A stretch of 61,096 nt of DNA from Terriglobia bacterium (GTDB lineage Bacteria > Acidobacteriota > Terriglobia > Bryobacterales > UBA6623): the NCBI GenBank assembly GCA_009838515.1, contig VXRL01000029.1:1-61096 (forward strand), written 5' to 3'. A program made the position numbers and the translations under genes. The notes below the pieces were generated by a model. The model was not told the origin of the DNA, made no database searches, and worked only from the letters and a program-made list of their open reading frames with translations. How positions within the stretch are numbered: the first letter of the stretch is position 1; the number at the start of each line of letters is the position of its first letter. Shown here in pieces: positions 7,513 through 16,793 of this stretch.

Positions 7513-9249
7513 ATGGCGAGCGGAATGATACCACCTTCGCAGAAAGCGCTTCGCTTGGGCGTGACCGCGGCCCTTGCGCTGTTTGCGTGCTGGCCGCTTC
7601 TCGCGTCAGATGCCGTTCTGGATGCAATGGAGCAAGAGCTTGACCGCTCGGTCGAGACCCTGTCTGGTCAGCCCGCGCCTCTGTATTTCCTCAGTTACGA
7701 GATCACCGAGGAGCGCACTTCCTATGCGCGAGCTTCGTTCGGCGCGCTGGCAGGCCGATCCGAGAGCGAGCGCCGCTTGCTCGACATTGATCTCAGGGTC
7801 GGCAGCCACGACCTCGACAATACCCGACCGATCCGGGGCAGGGGCGGGGGAGCCCGGCTCCGCCTCGCGCGCGTAGAGGCCCCTGTCGCGGACGTTGATG
7901 CCCTGCGCAGCACGCTTTGGTTCCAGACGGACCGCAAGTACAAAGAAGCTACGGAGCAGCTCACCAAAGTGAAGACCAACGTACAGGTCACGGTGCAGGA
8001 CGAGGAACTCTTGGCGGACTTCTCGGCAGAGGACGAACAGCAGTCGATCGAAGGCCTGCGTTCGTTTGATCTGGATCTCGCCGCCTGGGAAGACAGATTG
8101 AGGCGTTACTCGGCACCGTTCGCGCAAGCGTCCCATGTCTATTCAGCGGATGCCGTGATTAGTGGATCGGTGGCGACGCGCTGGTATGTCAACAGCGAGG
8201 GGTCAAAGATTCGCACGTCCGAGCCTCGAGTACGTCTGGCGATTTCGGCGCTCACCAAGGCCGAAGACGGGATGGAACTGCCCCGCTACGAGTCGTTCTT
8301 CGCATTCGATCCCAGCGGGCTGCCGGACGATGCGACCGTCCTCGATGCCGTGGAGGGGATGATTCGCGACCTAGCCGGCCTCCGCAATGCGCCGCTGGCC
8401 GAGCCGTATACCGGCCCCGCGATTCTCTCCGGTAGGGCGAGCGGGGTTTTCTTCCACGAGATTCTGGGCCACAGGGTCGAAGGCCACCGTCAGAAGCGAG
8501 ACCAAGATGCCCAGACATTCGGACGCATGTTGGGGGAGCCCGTGCTGCCGGCGGCGTTCTCCGTGATATTCGATCCTACGGTCACGCGCCTAGGATCCAC
8601 GGACTTGGCGGGTTCGTATCGCTACGACAACCAAGGCGTGAGGGGGCAGCGCGTACCGGTGATCCAGAGCGGCGTCTTGGAGCGTTTCCTGATGTCCCGG
8701 ACGCCCATCAAGGGCTTTGACCGCTCCAACGGCCACGGGCGAAAGCAGGCCGGGTTTGCTCCGGTCTCGCGACAGTCGAATCTCTTTGTCGAGGTGAGCG
8801 AGCTGCGTTCGGAAGAAGAACTCAAGCGGGAACTGATCACTCTGCTCGAGGAGCAAGGCAAGGAATACGGCCTGTACTTCGAGGACGTTCAAGGCGGGTT
8901 CACGTTCACGGGCCGCACCGTTCCAAACGCTTTCAATGTCACTCCCGTCGTGGTCTATCGGATCTATGCCGACGGCCGGCAGGAGCTGGTTCGCGGCGTC
9001 GACCTGATCGGCACGCCGCTGACCACTTTCAGCAAAGTCATCTCGGCGGGCGGCGACATCGGGGTATTCAACGGCACCTGCGGTGCCGAGTCGGGCGGCG
9101 TGCCGGTCTCGGCCGCGTCCCCGGCGATCCTCGTATCCCAGATCGAGGTACAGAAGAAGGCGAAGTCGCAGGTCCCGCTCCCTCTGCTACCGCCGCCAGA
9201 CGGCTCAGGGCCTGTGCCGCAGAGCCTTGGGCGCGGAGGCGTGCGATGA
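7513..9249 (+). CDS. Exported TldD-like metallopeptidase (active-type subunit)
   Basis: 578 residues, TldD/PmbA family. The start at ATG 7513 follows a -10-like TAGAAT that overlaps the in-frame ATG at 7501; either is possible. A signal peptide is present ([20 protein letters not shown]), unlike the cytoplasmic TldD of E. coli. The metal site [11 protein letters not shown] near residue 315 matches the family HExxxH, and the C-terminal half carries the usual glycine-rich TldD core. The next gene starts within its stop codon (ATGA) and encodes a paralogue without the metal site, so the two probably form a TldD/TldE-type heteromer in the periplasm. Substrate unknown. Confidence 0.88.
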   Translation: MASGMIPPSQKALRLGVTAALALFACWPLLASDAVLDAMEQELDRSVETLSGQPAPLYFLSYEITEERTSYARASFGALAGRSESERRLLDIDLRVGSHDLDNTRPIRGRGGGARLRLARVEAPVADVDALRSTLWFQTDRKYKEATEQLTKVKTNVQVTVQDEELLADFSAEDEQQSIEGLRSFDLDLAAWEDRLRRYSAPFAQASHVYSADAVISGSVATRWYVNSEGSKIRTSEPRVRLAISALTKAEDGMELPRYESFFAFDPSGLPDDATVLDAVEGMIRDLAGLRNAPLAEPYTGPAILSGRASGVFFHEILGHRVEGHRQKRDQDAQTFGRMLGEPVLPAAFSVIFDPTVTRLGSTDLAGSYRYDNQGVRGQRVPVIQSGVLERFLMSRTPIKGFDRSNGHGRKQAGFAPVSRQSNLFVEVSELRSEEELKRELITLLEEQGKEYGLYFEDVQGGFTFTGRTVPNAFNVTPVVVYRIYADGRQELVRGVDLIGTPLTTFSKVISAGGDIGVFNGTCGAESGGVPVSAASPAILVSQIEVQKKAKSQVPLPLLPPPDGSGPVPQSLGRGGVR

Positions 9250-11000
9250 CGCCGCGGACCAGGCTCATCCTGCCGCTGCTTGCCCTGCTCGCGACGGCTC
9301 CCGTTCTGGCGCAAGAGTCGGTCCTGATGAGGGCGATGCGGGACGAGCTGCAGCGCAGCATGTCCGAGTTGCAACTGCGTGACATGAGCAAGCCGTATTT
9401 CGTGTCCTACCAAGTGCACGAAACGACAAGTGCCCGCGCAACAGCCTCGCTCGGCGCTATCGTCGGTCGCAGCGAGGGCGCCGGCCGGCTGCTGTCGGTC
9501 GAGGTTCGCGTGGGCGACGCCAGCTTCGACAACACCAATCTCTTCACGCGGCCCGAATTCGGCTCCGCGCTCTCTCGAGCGGGCTTTCCCACGACGCTGC
9601 CGCTCGAGGACGACTACGGCGAGCTGAGGCGCAAGATCTGGCTGGCGACCGACAACGCCTACAAGCAGGCGTTGGACCATCTTTCTAAGAAACGCGCCGT
9701 GCTGCAGAACGCGACGCAGGTCGAGCAGGTGCCCGACTTTAGCGTTCAGGAGCCGCTCCGGCACGGTGATGCGCGACCCCTGGCGGAGATCAGCGTATCG
9801 GCCTTGGAGGCGTTGGCGCTGGAAGTCTCCGCGGGATTCCGCGGCCTGCCGCACGTCTCCGTCTCGGAGGTTGAGGTCGAGGCCGCCAGCCGCCGCGTTT
9901 CGTATGTCAACAGCGAGGGCACATCGTTCACCCGCCTCGATCCCGCCGCTTCCGTGCAGATCTCGGCGGGCACCCAGGGCGATGATGGAACGACGTTCGA
10001 GGATTCGACCTCGGTGCATGCGCGCGTTTGGGAACGGCTGCCCGGCCGAGCCGAGCTGCTCGCACTGGCCGCCGACCTGGCCCAGCGTTTGCAGCAACTT
10101 CGCGCCGCGCCGGTCTTGGACCGCTACACCGGGCCCGTTCTGTTCGAAGGACAGGCGGCAGCCGAGGTGGTCCGACAGGTGCTGGTCCCGCGCCTTCTGG
10201 CGGTCCGTGTTCCGATCGCCGATGACTCCCGCTTCGCCCGGGCCATGGAGCGGGCCGGCAATCCGTTCGTGGACAAGCTCGGCTCGCGCGTCCTGCCGCG
10301 ATTTCTAGACGTGGTGGACGATCCCACTCGTAAGGACCACGAACAGGTTGCCTTGCTCGGCGGCTATGCCATCGACGACGAGGGCGTCGCTGCCCGGCAG
10401 ACCGCGCTCATCCAGCGAGGGATTCTAAAGACCCTGCTGTCGACGCGGAATCCGGTGCAGGGGGTGCCGGCAAGCAGCGGACACCGGCGCGGAGGCGGAC
10501 CGGCGCCGTCGAACCTGTTCGTGGTCCCGCGGCAGGGGCTGGCACCGGACGACCTGCGCAGCGAACTGCTCAGCTTGGTGGAAGAGCGGGAACTCGAATT
10601 CGGCATGGTCGTCCGCCGCGTTGGCAACGCCGCCGGCCGGATCTCCAGAGGACGCGGGCCGGGTTCGCTACCTCGCTCGGGCGAACGCTCGGAGATTGCG
10701 GGAGCGGTCGCCTACAAGCTGTTCGCCGACGGCCGCGAGGAACTGGTCGGCAAGGTCGTGCTGGCCGGCATGCAGGAATCCGACTTCCGCGACATCGTGG
10801 CTGCGTCGGAAGCCAGCGCGGTGCATACGGCACGGTTTCTCGCAGGAAGCGGCTCGGCGCTTGGATTCGCAGCGGTGAGACGGCCGGTGGTGGTGTCGTT
10901 GGTGGTGCCGTCGCTGTTGTTCGAGGACGTCACCATCAGGCGGCCCTCCGGCAACATCCCCCGGCCGCCGCTCCTGCCGCACCCGCTCGCGGGAGGGTAG
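9246..11000 (+). CDS. Exported TldE/PmbA-like protein lacking the metal site
   Basis: 584 residues, homologous over its length to the preceding protein: both share the N-terminal pattern of a signal peptide, then LxxAMxxELxRS and, further on, YVNSEG. The signal peptide is TRLILPLLALLATAPVLAQ. At the place of HEILGH in its neighbour it has AAAEVVRQVLVPRL, so the zinc ligands are gone. This is the same division of labour as in TldD (metal) and TldE (no metal). Translation is coupled through an ATGA overlap. It ends shortly before a gene in the opposite direction. Confidence 0.85.
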   Translation: MTPRTRLILPLLALLATAPVLAQESVLMRAMRDELQRSMSELQLRDMSKPYFVSYQVHETTSARATASLGAIVGRSEGAGRLLSVEVRVGDASFDNTNLFTRPEFGSALSRAGFPTTLPLEDDYGELRRKIWLATDNAYKQALDHLSKKRAVLQNATQVEQVPDFSVQEPLRHGDARPLAEISVSALEALALEVSAGFRGLPHVSVSEVEVEAASRRVSYVNSEGTSFTRLDPAASVQISAGTQGDDGTTFEDSTSVHARVWERLPGRAELLALAADLAQRLQQLRAAPVLDRYTGPVLFEGQAAAEVVRQVLVPRLLAVRVPIADDSRFARAMERAGNPFVDKLGSRVLPRFLDVVDDPTRKDHEQVALLGGYAIDDEGVAARQTALIQRGILKTLLSTRNPVQGVPASSGHRRGGGPAPSNLFVVPRQGLAPDDLRSELLSLVEERELEFGMVVRRVGNAAGRISRGRGPGSLPRSGERSEIAGAVAYKLFADGREELVGKVVLAGMQESDFRDIVAASEASAVHTARFLAGSGSALGFAAVRRPVVVSLVVPSLLFEDVTIRRPSGNIPRPPLLPHPLAGG

Positions 11001-11035
11001 CCGGCGCGTCGTCGGCGTGACCTGGCACGCGCGGA

Positions 11036-12454
11036 TCAGTGCGCCCCCTTGCCCGCTAGAACGACGGGAATCGTGCGGGCCAAGACCTGCAAGTCCAGCA
11101 GTAGCGACCAGCGGTCAATGTACTCAAGGTCCATTTGCATCCACTCGTCGAAGTCTAGCCCGTCGCGGCCGCGGACCGCCCATAGGCAAGTGAGGCCCGG
11201 GCGCATCCGTAGCCGCCGCCTCTGCCAGATCTTGTACCGGCTCACCTCGGACGGCACAGCCGGGCGCGGCCCGATGATCGACATGTCGCCTTTCAAGACG
11301 TTCCAGAACTGGGGCCACTCATCGATCGAGAAGCGCCGCAGGAATCCGCCGATCGGCGTCAGCCGGGGATCGTCGCTGATCTTGAAGGCCGGCCCGTCCT
11401 TTTCGTTGAGGTGCTCGAGCCCGCGCCGCTTCGACTCGGCGTCCGCGACCATCGAGCGGAACTTGTAGCAAGTAAAGAGTCGGCCGTTGAGGCCGCAGCG
11501 TTGCTGCCGGAATAGAACCGGCCCCCGCGAGGTGAACTTGACCAGCGCTGCCACCACGAGCATTGGCACGCCAAGCGCGACCAGGCCGGCGGTCGCCAGC
11601 AGCGCGTCCGAGACTCGCTTAACGAGCAACTGCAGGTCGCTGGCCGGAGTGATGGAGAACGTCAGCATGGGAAGGTCGCCGAAACGGTCGAAGTGTACGC
11701 GGCTGTGCTCGTGCGGAAAGAAATCGGCGACCACGCGGGTTGTTACGCCGTGCTCGTCGCATAGGGCGATCACGTCGCGCATTTCTCGCAGGCGCTCGGC
11801 TGGGACCGTGAACGTCACCTCGTCGACAGGCCGCTCGGTCAACAGGGACGGCAGCGCGGCCAGCGGGTAGACGGGGTAGGGCCGGCCGAGGCTCACTCGG
11901 GATTCGTTCTCCCGGTCGCAATCGATCAGCGCGACCAGCTTGAGACCGTGCCTCTCGGACGCCTCGATGTCTCGCGCAAGTTCGATGGCGCGCGCTCCGC
12001 TGCCGACGACAACCACAGAGGTCACCGCGCCGGCCGCTCGGCGCAGGCTGCCGCGAAATCGCTCCACCAGAGATCTCTGGATGAACTGGAGGGTGGCAAG
12101 GTAGGCGAAGAACAGGACCAGGAACAAGCGGCTCACCGGCGGGTCGAGATGCAGCAGGTAGAGCAACGTCAGCAGCCCCAGAGCGGCGGCCAGCGCCTGC
12201 CGCAGCGTGCCGGCGAGGATCGGGGGACGCTCCGCGGAGGAAAGGCTCCTATACACGCGGGTAGCCCTGCCGCTGGCCACTACGGCGAACAGCGCCGTCG
12301 CCAACACGACTAGCTTGTCCGTTGGATCAAGGTAGAACTCGCGCAGGGGCAGTGAAGCGCGCGTCCAGTAGGACGCTTGCAAGGCGAGCACAACCAGGAT
12401 CACGTCAGCGGTGGCGATCAACAGGGTTTCGCTTCTTAGGTGGCGCTGGAACAC
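11036..12454 (-). CDS. Polyprenyl-phosphate sugar phosphotransferase (WbaP/EpsE type)
   Basis: 472 residues. The N-terminal third has four to five membrane segments, followed by a cytosolic Rossmann-like domain (VTSVVVVGSGARAIELARDI) and a further membrane hairpin. The C-terminal bacterial sugar transferase domain has the hallmark KFRSMVADAE, the RRFSIDEWPQFWNVL stretch and MSIIGPRPA. It transfers a hexose-1-phosphate to undecaprenyl phosphate to start exopolysaccharide or O-antigen assembly at the inner membrane. No other glycan genes are nearby, so it is an orphan initiating enzyme here. Convergent with the TldE-like gene, divergent from the DUF3467 gene. Confidence 0.93.
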   Translation of the reverse strand: MFQRHLRSETLLIATADVILVVLALQASYWTRASLPLREFYLDPTDKLVVLATALFAVVASGRATRVYRSLSSAERPPILAGTLRQALAAALGLLTLLYLLHLDPPVSRLFLVLFFAYLATLQFIQRSLVERFRGSLRRAAGAVTSVVVVGSGARAIELARDIEASERHGLKLVALIDCDRENESRVSLGRPYPVYPLAALPSLLTERPVDEVTFTVPAERLREMRDVIALCDEHGVTTRVVADFFPHEHSRVHFDRFGDLPMLTFSITPASDLQLLVKRVSDALLATAGLVALGVPMLVVAALVKFTSRGPVLFRQQRCGLNGRLFTCYKFRSMVADAESKRRGLEHLNEKDGPAFKISDDPRLTPIGGFLRRFSIDEWPQFWNVLKGDMSIIGPRPAVPSEVSRYKIWQRRRLRMRPGLTCLWAVRGRDGLDFDEWMQMDLEYIDRWSLLLDLQVLARTIPVVLAGKGAH

Positions 12455-12502
12455 GTGGGCACTCTGGAATGCGACGGCCGCTTCGCGCGGCAGTCACACA
12501 TG

Positions 12503-12508
12503 CATAAT
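12503..12508 (+). promoter_or_regulatory. -10 element for a leaderless transcript
   Basis: CATAAT (5 of 6 matches to consensus) ends six nucleotides before ATG 12515, so the expected transcription start is the A of the start codon. No ribosome site is present. Confidence 0.55.
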
Positions 12509-12514
12509 ACGGAT

Positions 12515-12853
12515 ATGGAACAAAAGCCAACGACCGGAATTGTCCAAGAACAGCCCCAGCCGGACAAGGTCCGCGTAGTGCGGGCCGAAGAATACCGGGA
12601 AGACTACGCCAATAGCGTGCAAGTGAACGTCAGCGTCTGGGACTTCTTCCTCCAGTTCGGGCGCCTTACCGTCGGTACCGGCAGCGAAGTCACGTTTTCG
12701 TCGTTCGTGGGCGTGTACATGAGCCCGCAGCAGGCCAAGGCGTTGCATCTCGTGTTGGCCCAGAACGTCGCGCAATACGAATCGGCCTTCGGAAAGATCC
12801 GAATCGACAATCCCAGTCCGGTTCAGGGCGACCAGCGCACGATCGTGCAGTAG
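12515..12853 (+). CDS. DUF3467 domain protein
   Basis: 112 residues beginning MEQKPTTGIVQEQPQPDKVR. The upstream in-frame start at 12440 is rejected because a -10 hexamer lies at 12503-12508. The DUF3467 core covers YANSVQVNVSVWDFFLQFGR to MSPQQAKALHLVLAQNV. It is a small soluble protein of unknown role, common in bacteria and archaea. It stands alone, divergent from the sugar transferase and convergent (eight bases apart) with the S41 gene. Confidence 0.85.
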   Translation: MEQKPTTGIVQEQPQPDKVRVVRAEEYREDYANSVQVNVSVWDFFLQFGRLTVGTGSEVTFSSFVGVYMSPQQAKALHLVLAQNVAQYESAFGKIRIDNPSPVQGDQRTIVQ

Positions 12854-12861
12854 CTCCGCGG

Positions 12862-14103
12862 TCAGGCCTTGCCGGTCAGGGCTTCGATGGCTTGCTTGAG
12901 AAAGGGGTCGCCTACTTCTTCTTCCGCCCTCTGCCGTGCCTCCGGTGTGTCGAACGAGCGATGCTTCACCTCGCGGTAGCGCCGCAATTCCCGTTGGGAG
13001 ACGGCGCTATCCGGCTTGACGCCCTCGTTGTGGATAATCTCGCCGCCCGGGCCGTGGTAGTTCGCGACAGACAGGATCAGGGCTGCCCCGTCGTCGAGGC
13101 CGATCGTCTCTTGGACTGCGGCCAATCCGGAGGTCTCTTCCCCGACTACCGCGCCACGATCGTTCTGCTGGATGGCGGCCGCTGCGATCTCCGCCCCGCC
13201 CGAGGTCGGGCGGTCCACGATTACAACGAGCGGAAGCTCGGTCACGGCTGAATCGGCAGAGGCGTTGAACACCTTCGCCGAGTAATTCTGGCCGTCCAGC
13301 GTGGTGATCGTGCCGCTGGTCAGGAGCAGGTCTGCCAGGGCGATGCCGGCATCCGGGCTTCCCATCGCGTTACCGCGCAGGTCGAGAACGAGCTTCTCGG
13401 CGCCATCAGCTTCCAAGCGCTGGATGGCCGCAGAGACCTGGCCGACGTGGCTGGCGGCCAGGAAGTCCGCGTCCACGTAGCCGATACGGTCTTCCAGCAT
13501 GCGGAAGGCGACTTCTGGCAGGCTGGGGTCAGTTCGTACCAAGTTGTGCTCGACTGGCGACTCGTAGTCGGATGCCGGGCGCACCATGACCTTGACTCCG
13601 GTGCCCGCCGCACCGCTTAGCATCGCCTGGAGGTAGGCCGGGGGCATGACCCTCGTGCTAACGTCATCGATCGCGTCCAGCAAGTCGTCGGCCCGAATTC
13701 CCGCCTCGTCGGCCGGCGAGCCGGGCACGACGGACAGCACGCTCGTGTAAGCTCCCTGCTTGCGCACGACCATTCCGCTCGCGAGGCCGCTGCCACTGTC
13801 GGAATTGCGCAACGCCTCTTGATAGGCGTCGAATTGCTCCTTGGAGAGATAGCTGGACGCCGCGTCGAGATATTCGACCAATCCGTGCAGCGCACCCTGG
13901 GTGACCTTTGCGATATCGGGCTCTTCGACATAGTCGCTCTTGATACGCGCGAGGATCTCGGTGTACACGGCTAGCGGCCGATATGCCCCTTCCTGCTGCT
14001 CGCTCTTGCCGAGCACCGCTCCCACGACCAGCAGGATTGAGATCAGGCAGGAACTGCAGATCACACTGAGTTTGAGTCGGGAACCCATGGGATGCTTCAT
14101 CAT
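12862..14103 (-). CDS. S41 (CtpA-like) protein with both catalytic residues replaced
   Basis: 413 residues. A signal anchor covers residues 10-32, followed by an N-terminal helical region, a PDZ domain (about 100-180; LSVVPGSPADEAGIRADDLL) and the S41 fold. Aligned by eye to the CtpA/Tsp core SASASE and TFGKG, this protein reads TSGGAEI and TSGLAAVQ: the Ser three before the Glu is Gly302 and the general-base Lys, 25 residues later, is Leu327. Ser301 lies next to the lost position but has no Lys partner. The surrounding core is well kept, so it is a probable pseudopeptidase acting as a PDZ scaffold or regulator, not a worn-out fragment. Confidence 0.88.
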   Translation of the reverse strand: MMKHPMGSRLKLSVICSSCLISILLVVGAVLGKSEQQEGAYRPLAVYTEILARIKSDYVEEPDIAKVTQGALHGLVEYLDAASSYLSKEQFDAYQEALRNSDSGSGLASGMVVRKQGAYTSVLSVVPGSPADEAGIRADDLLDAIDDVSTRVMPPAYLQAMLSGAAGTGVKVMVRPASDYESPVEHNLVRTDPSLPEVAFRMLEDRIGYVDADFLAASHVGQVSAAIQRLEADGAEKLVLDLRGNAMGSPDAGIALADLLLTSGTITTLDGQNYSAKVFNASADSAVTELPLVVIVDRPTSGGAEIAAAAIQQNDRGAVVGEETSGLAAVQETIGLDDGAALILSVANYHGPGGEIIHNEGVKPDSAVSQRELRRYREVKHRSFDTPEARQRAEEEVGDPFLKQAIEALTGKA

Positions 14104-14191
14104 ACACCGGCACCTGCGGTGACTGGTCGCGGGCGCGGGGTGCGGCCGAGACTTTTCTTCTAGCCGCTGTGGGGAGAGCTGTGCGCTTCAA

Positions 14192-14209
14192 ATACCCGAT
14201 ATCGGGTAT
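14192..14209. promoter_or_regulatory. 18-bp perfect palindrome, possible operator
   Basis: ATACCCGATATCGGGTAT is an uninterrupted palindrome. It lies 89 bp upstream of the S41 start codon and 143 bp beyond the stop of the spondin-domain gene. It has no loop and no T-tract, so a protein-binding site is more likely than a terminator. Confidence 0.4.
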
Positions 14210-14352
14210 GTCGCGGGCGGCTCTCCCTTGAAGAGTCGCGGCTGGTTTCTTGTTCGTCCGACTGTTCTCCTGCCCTCAGAGGCGAAGCGTCGATCGCGTC
14301 GCCGGGGAGCCGTTCGCCAGCGGTCGGACGTTTGTGGCGAACAGGGCTCGTC

Positions 14353-15099
14353 TCAGCGGTAGGAGTAGCCCAAGCCGGTGATCTTGATCCTCGCGATGGG
14401 ACCACGCCAGTCATACCGGGTCGGGACATCGGCCAGCCCGCGGATGCCGGGACGGATGAACACGTGTCCCTCGGCGCCATCGGTGGCCCTAGCGTTGCCG
14501 CTAACTTCCGCGCAAGGTGGGCCTGGCAGGTCGGAGCAGGCCTCTGAGTCGGCTTCACTGCCAGCCTCCCAGGCATGGGCCATGTAAGACGTGTATCCCG
14601 CGCTACGAGGAATCTGGGCGCCGGTATAGCCGACGTACGCATCGTTGGTCGAAACTAGCATGCTTGCGGTGGAAACAGACATGTGATGGAAGTCCAACAC
14701 GATGTCGCCCGAGACGGTCGCGCCGGGCATGATTACCGTGGACGCGCCCGTAAGGCGGGTGGCGTGGAGCACGGCGGGGTCTGTACGGGGAATAGTCTCC
14801 AAGGCTACCGGATTCCCGGTTTCGGCCAGCGTAGCGAGCTCGCAGCTCGCCGCCGCTCCCGGCGTGAAGATCAGCATGGCCCCCTTTTGGTGGGTGGCCA
14901 CGGTGATCGGTGCCGGGCTCTGGCTGCTGAGGTTGGTGATGCTGATCTTGGCGACGGCCTGTCCCGCGGTCGCGTCCACTGCGGCGGTAGCCTGCGCTGG
15001 CGCCTGGCCTCCGGTGGCTAGTAGTGCCGCGAATAGCACGAGAGCGGGATTGGGCCGGCCAATCGTAAAGTATTGCTGCAATAGCGTAAAGGATTTCAT
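14353..15099 (-). CDS. Secreted spondin-domain protein
   Basis: 248 residues from ATG 15099, chosen because it places a signal peptide at the N-terminus; the frame is open to 15159. The mature region fits the Spondin_N pattern: AKISITNLSSQSPAPITVAT early on, then the GAAASCELATLAETGNP segment and a later block with DIVLDFHHMSVSTASML. In animals this domain sits in extracellular matrix proteins; bacterial examples are secreted single-domain proteins of unknown function. A short Cys-containing stretch (EACSDLPGPPCAEV) near 185 may form a disulfide. No neighbour suggests a pathway. Confidence 0.75.
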   Translation of the reverse strand: MKSFTLLQQYFTIGRPNPALVLFAALLATGGQAPAQATAAVDATAGQAVAKISITNLSSQSPAPITVATHQKGAMLIFTPGAAASCELATLAETGNPVALETIPRTDPAVLHATRLTGASTVIMPGATVSGDIVLDFHHMSVSTASMLVSTNDAYVGYTGAQIPRSAGYTSYMAHAWEAGSEADSEACSDLPGPPCAEVSGNARATDGAEGHVFIRPGIRGLADVPTRYDWRGPIARIKITGLGYSYR

Positions 15100-15252
15100 G
15101 ATTTGAGTGAAACCCTGTTGTGGCTGGAATGCGAATTTCTCGTCCGGCACCGTCGGCAAGGCGATTTCTTGTCCGAACTTAGGGCGGAAGCAGCGGTGTA
15201 TGAGGGCCTGTTCGCAGCTGCCTGCTAAGCGCCGCGAGCCACGGGCCGTCTG

Positions 15253-16122
15253 TCACGCGATCGGCAGCGGCCAGAGTATTCGCACCAGTACCATCGTCAG
15301 CGCGATGCCCGCTGCTGGCGGATCAACGTGGGTATCGCCGTGCTGGTGGAATACCCGAGAGAACCCCTCTCCCGCGAACGCGCCCACGATTCCGAACACG
15401 GGGCCGATTAGGAAATGCCCCGAGGCCAGCGCTGCAGCGGCCGCGGGCAGCGCCATGTGGTGCGTTACCGGGACCTTGAGACCGAACTGGGCGAATACGA
15501 GCGACGTAGCGGCAATGCCGAAGCCGACCACGTCGCCGCCGCGCTCTGGCCCGAGCGCGATAGCCATGAATGCCGACAGCAGTCCGACGCCGAGCCCGAT
15601 CACAGCGCACTGGGCGGGGCGTTCTTGGTGCCTGACCCAATGTCGGCGCTCGTCGGGCCGGAACTGTCGGCTGGCCAGTCCGGTCCGCCCGAACAGCAGG
15701 CGCGCGATCATCGCCGAGATCACCACTGTCATCGCGATGGTGTCGGTGTGCGGGGCGAGCCCAACCAAGCGCCAGACAAGTTCCAACAGGTAGCCAATCG
15801 AACCGAAGGCCGCTCCGACGAAGAGCACGTCCGGTCGGTCCAGCCCCATCAACGGCAACGAAATGTCGCGACCGCTTTCGACGTAGCCGCGGCGATAGGC
15901 GTAAGCCGTTGCCGCCGCACCACCGCCGAATGCGATGTGCGGCCCGAACACAGGTCCGAAGGCCACCTGCGTTAGCACGTCCGTGCCTCCGCCCGCTGCG
16001 GAGACGGCCGCGCCGACCAAGACCAGCAAGCCCGTGAAGACAAAGGAGGGTAGCGTGCCGATCGCCGCCGCGAACAGACCGCCGCCGAACGCGGCCAGCA
16101 GGTGGATCCACTCCAAGGCCAT
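15253..16122 (-). CDS. Polytopic membrane protein, unknown function
   Basis: 289 residues with about seven hydrophobic segments and many Gly-rich helices, such as LLAAFGGGLFAAAIGTLPSF and GPVFGPHIAFGGGAAATAYA. Two similar motifs, VAFGPVFGPHIAFGGG near 55 and LIGPVFGIVGAFAGEG near 245, suggest an internal repeat as in many carriers. HHMALPAAAAA and DTHVDPP contain histidines in or near membrane segments. It may be a transporter; no family is recognised with confidence. It follows the nucleoside kinase gene by 40 bases and is probably the last gene of the long minus-strand run. Confidence 0.7.
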   Translation of the reverse strand: MALEWIHLLAAFGGGLFAAAIGTLPSFVFTGLLVLVGAAVSAAGGGTDVLTQVAFGPVFGPHIAFGGGAAATAYAYRRGYVESGRDISLPLMGLDRPDVLFVGAAFGSIGYLLELVWRLVGLAPHTDTIAMTVVISAMIARLLFGRTGLASRQFRPDERRHWVRHQERPAQCAVIGLGVGLLSAFMAIALGPERGGDVVGFGIAATSLVFAQFGLKVPVTHHMALPAAAAALASGHFLIGPVFGIVGAFAGEGFSRVFHQHGDTHVDPPAAGIALTMVLVRILWPLPIA

Positions 16123-16162
16123 GGGATACGACTCGATAGGCTGGGCTCGCAGGGGCGCGGGG

Positions 16163-16783
16163 TCAGATCGGCAACAGTGCCTGGCTGCCGATGACCGGGC
16201 GGCTCACTTCCTCTACAAGGGCTTGCAGGTCGTCAGGCCTGCTGAGGACGTCGGTCTGCGCCGCGTCAACCACGATCAGTTCCATCGGATCGTACTTGCT
16301 GAAAAAGTGATCGAACGCGCGCACCATCGCCTCCAAGTAAGCGTCTGAAACGTTGGACTCCGGCCCGGTCGAGACCCGTCTTCGCAGCAGCTCCGGAGTG
16401 GCCTTTAGGTACACCGTCAGCCCCGGAACGGGCAGTTGGCTCTTGAAGGCTCGGTAGTAGGAGTCGTAGATCGAGATTTCGTCGTCATCGAGATTGAGAT
16501 AGGCGAAGATCTTGTCCCGCTCAAACAAGTAGTCGGCCACGACCGGGATCTGAGAGGTCTCGATGCCCGCCTCCGAGCACTGGCGGAAGCGCCTTAGCAG
16601 GAAGTGCATCTGGGTGCGGAAGGCGGCACCAGGCCTGCCGGTGTAGAATCCGCCCAAGTGGGGGTTTGACCCCTCGTCGAAGATGGCTCGGCCGCGCAGG
16701 CGCTCGGCCAGAGCAGCCGCCAGCTTCGACTTGCCGACCCGCAGCGGGCCTTCGATGGCGATGTAATGCAAGGGCTTTCTCAC
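16163..16783 (-). CDS. Deoxynucleoside kinase
   Basis: 206 residues, dNK family (deoxyadenosine/deoxyguanosine kinase type). The P-loop GPLRVGKS is near residue 13, then the acceptor-binding segment QMHFLLRRFRQ, VADYLFERDKIFA and the LID-like arginine cluster ELLRRRVSTG. It phosphorylates salvaged deoxynucleosides in the cytosol using ATP. Start codon 16783 follows the ruvB stop by ten bases, so it is co-transcribed with ruvAB. The substrate preference cannot be told from the sequence. Confidence 0.85.
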   Translation of the reverse strand: MRKPLHYIAIEGPLRVGKSKLAAALAERLRGRAIFDEGSNPHLGGFYTGRPGAAFRTQMHFLLRRFRQCSEAGIETSQIPVVADYLFERDKIFAYLNLDDDEISIYDSYYRAFKSQLPVPGLTVYLKATPELLRRRVSTGPESNVSDAYLEAMVRAFDHFFSKYDPMELIVVDAAQTDVLSRPDDLQALVEEVSRPVIGSQALLPI

Positions 16784-16793
16784 GTGAGGTCCT

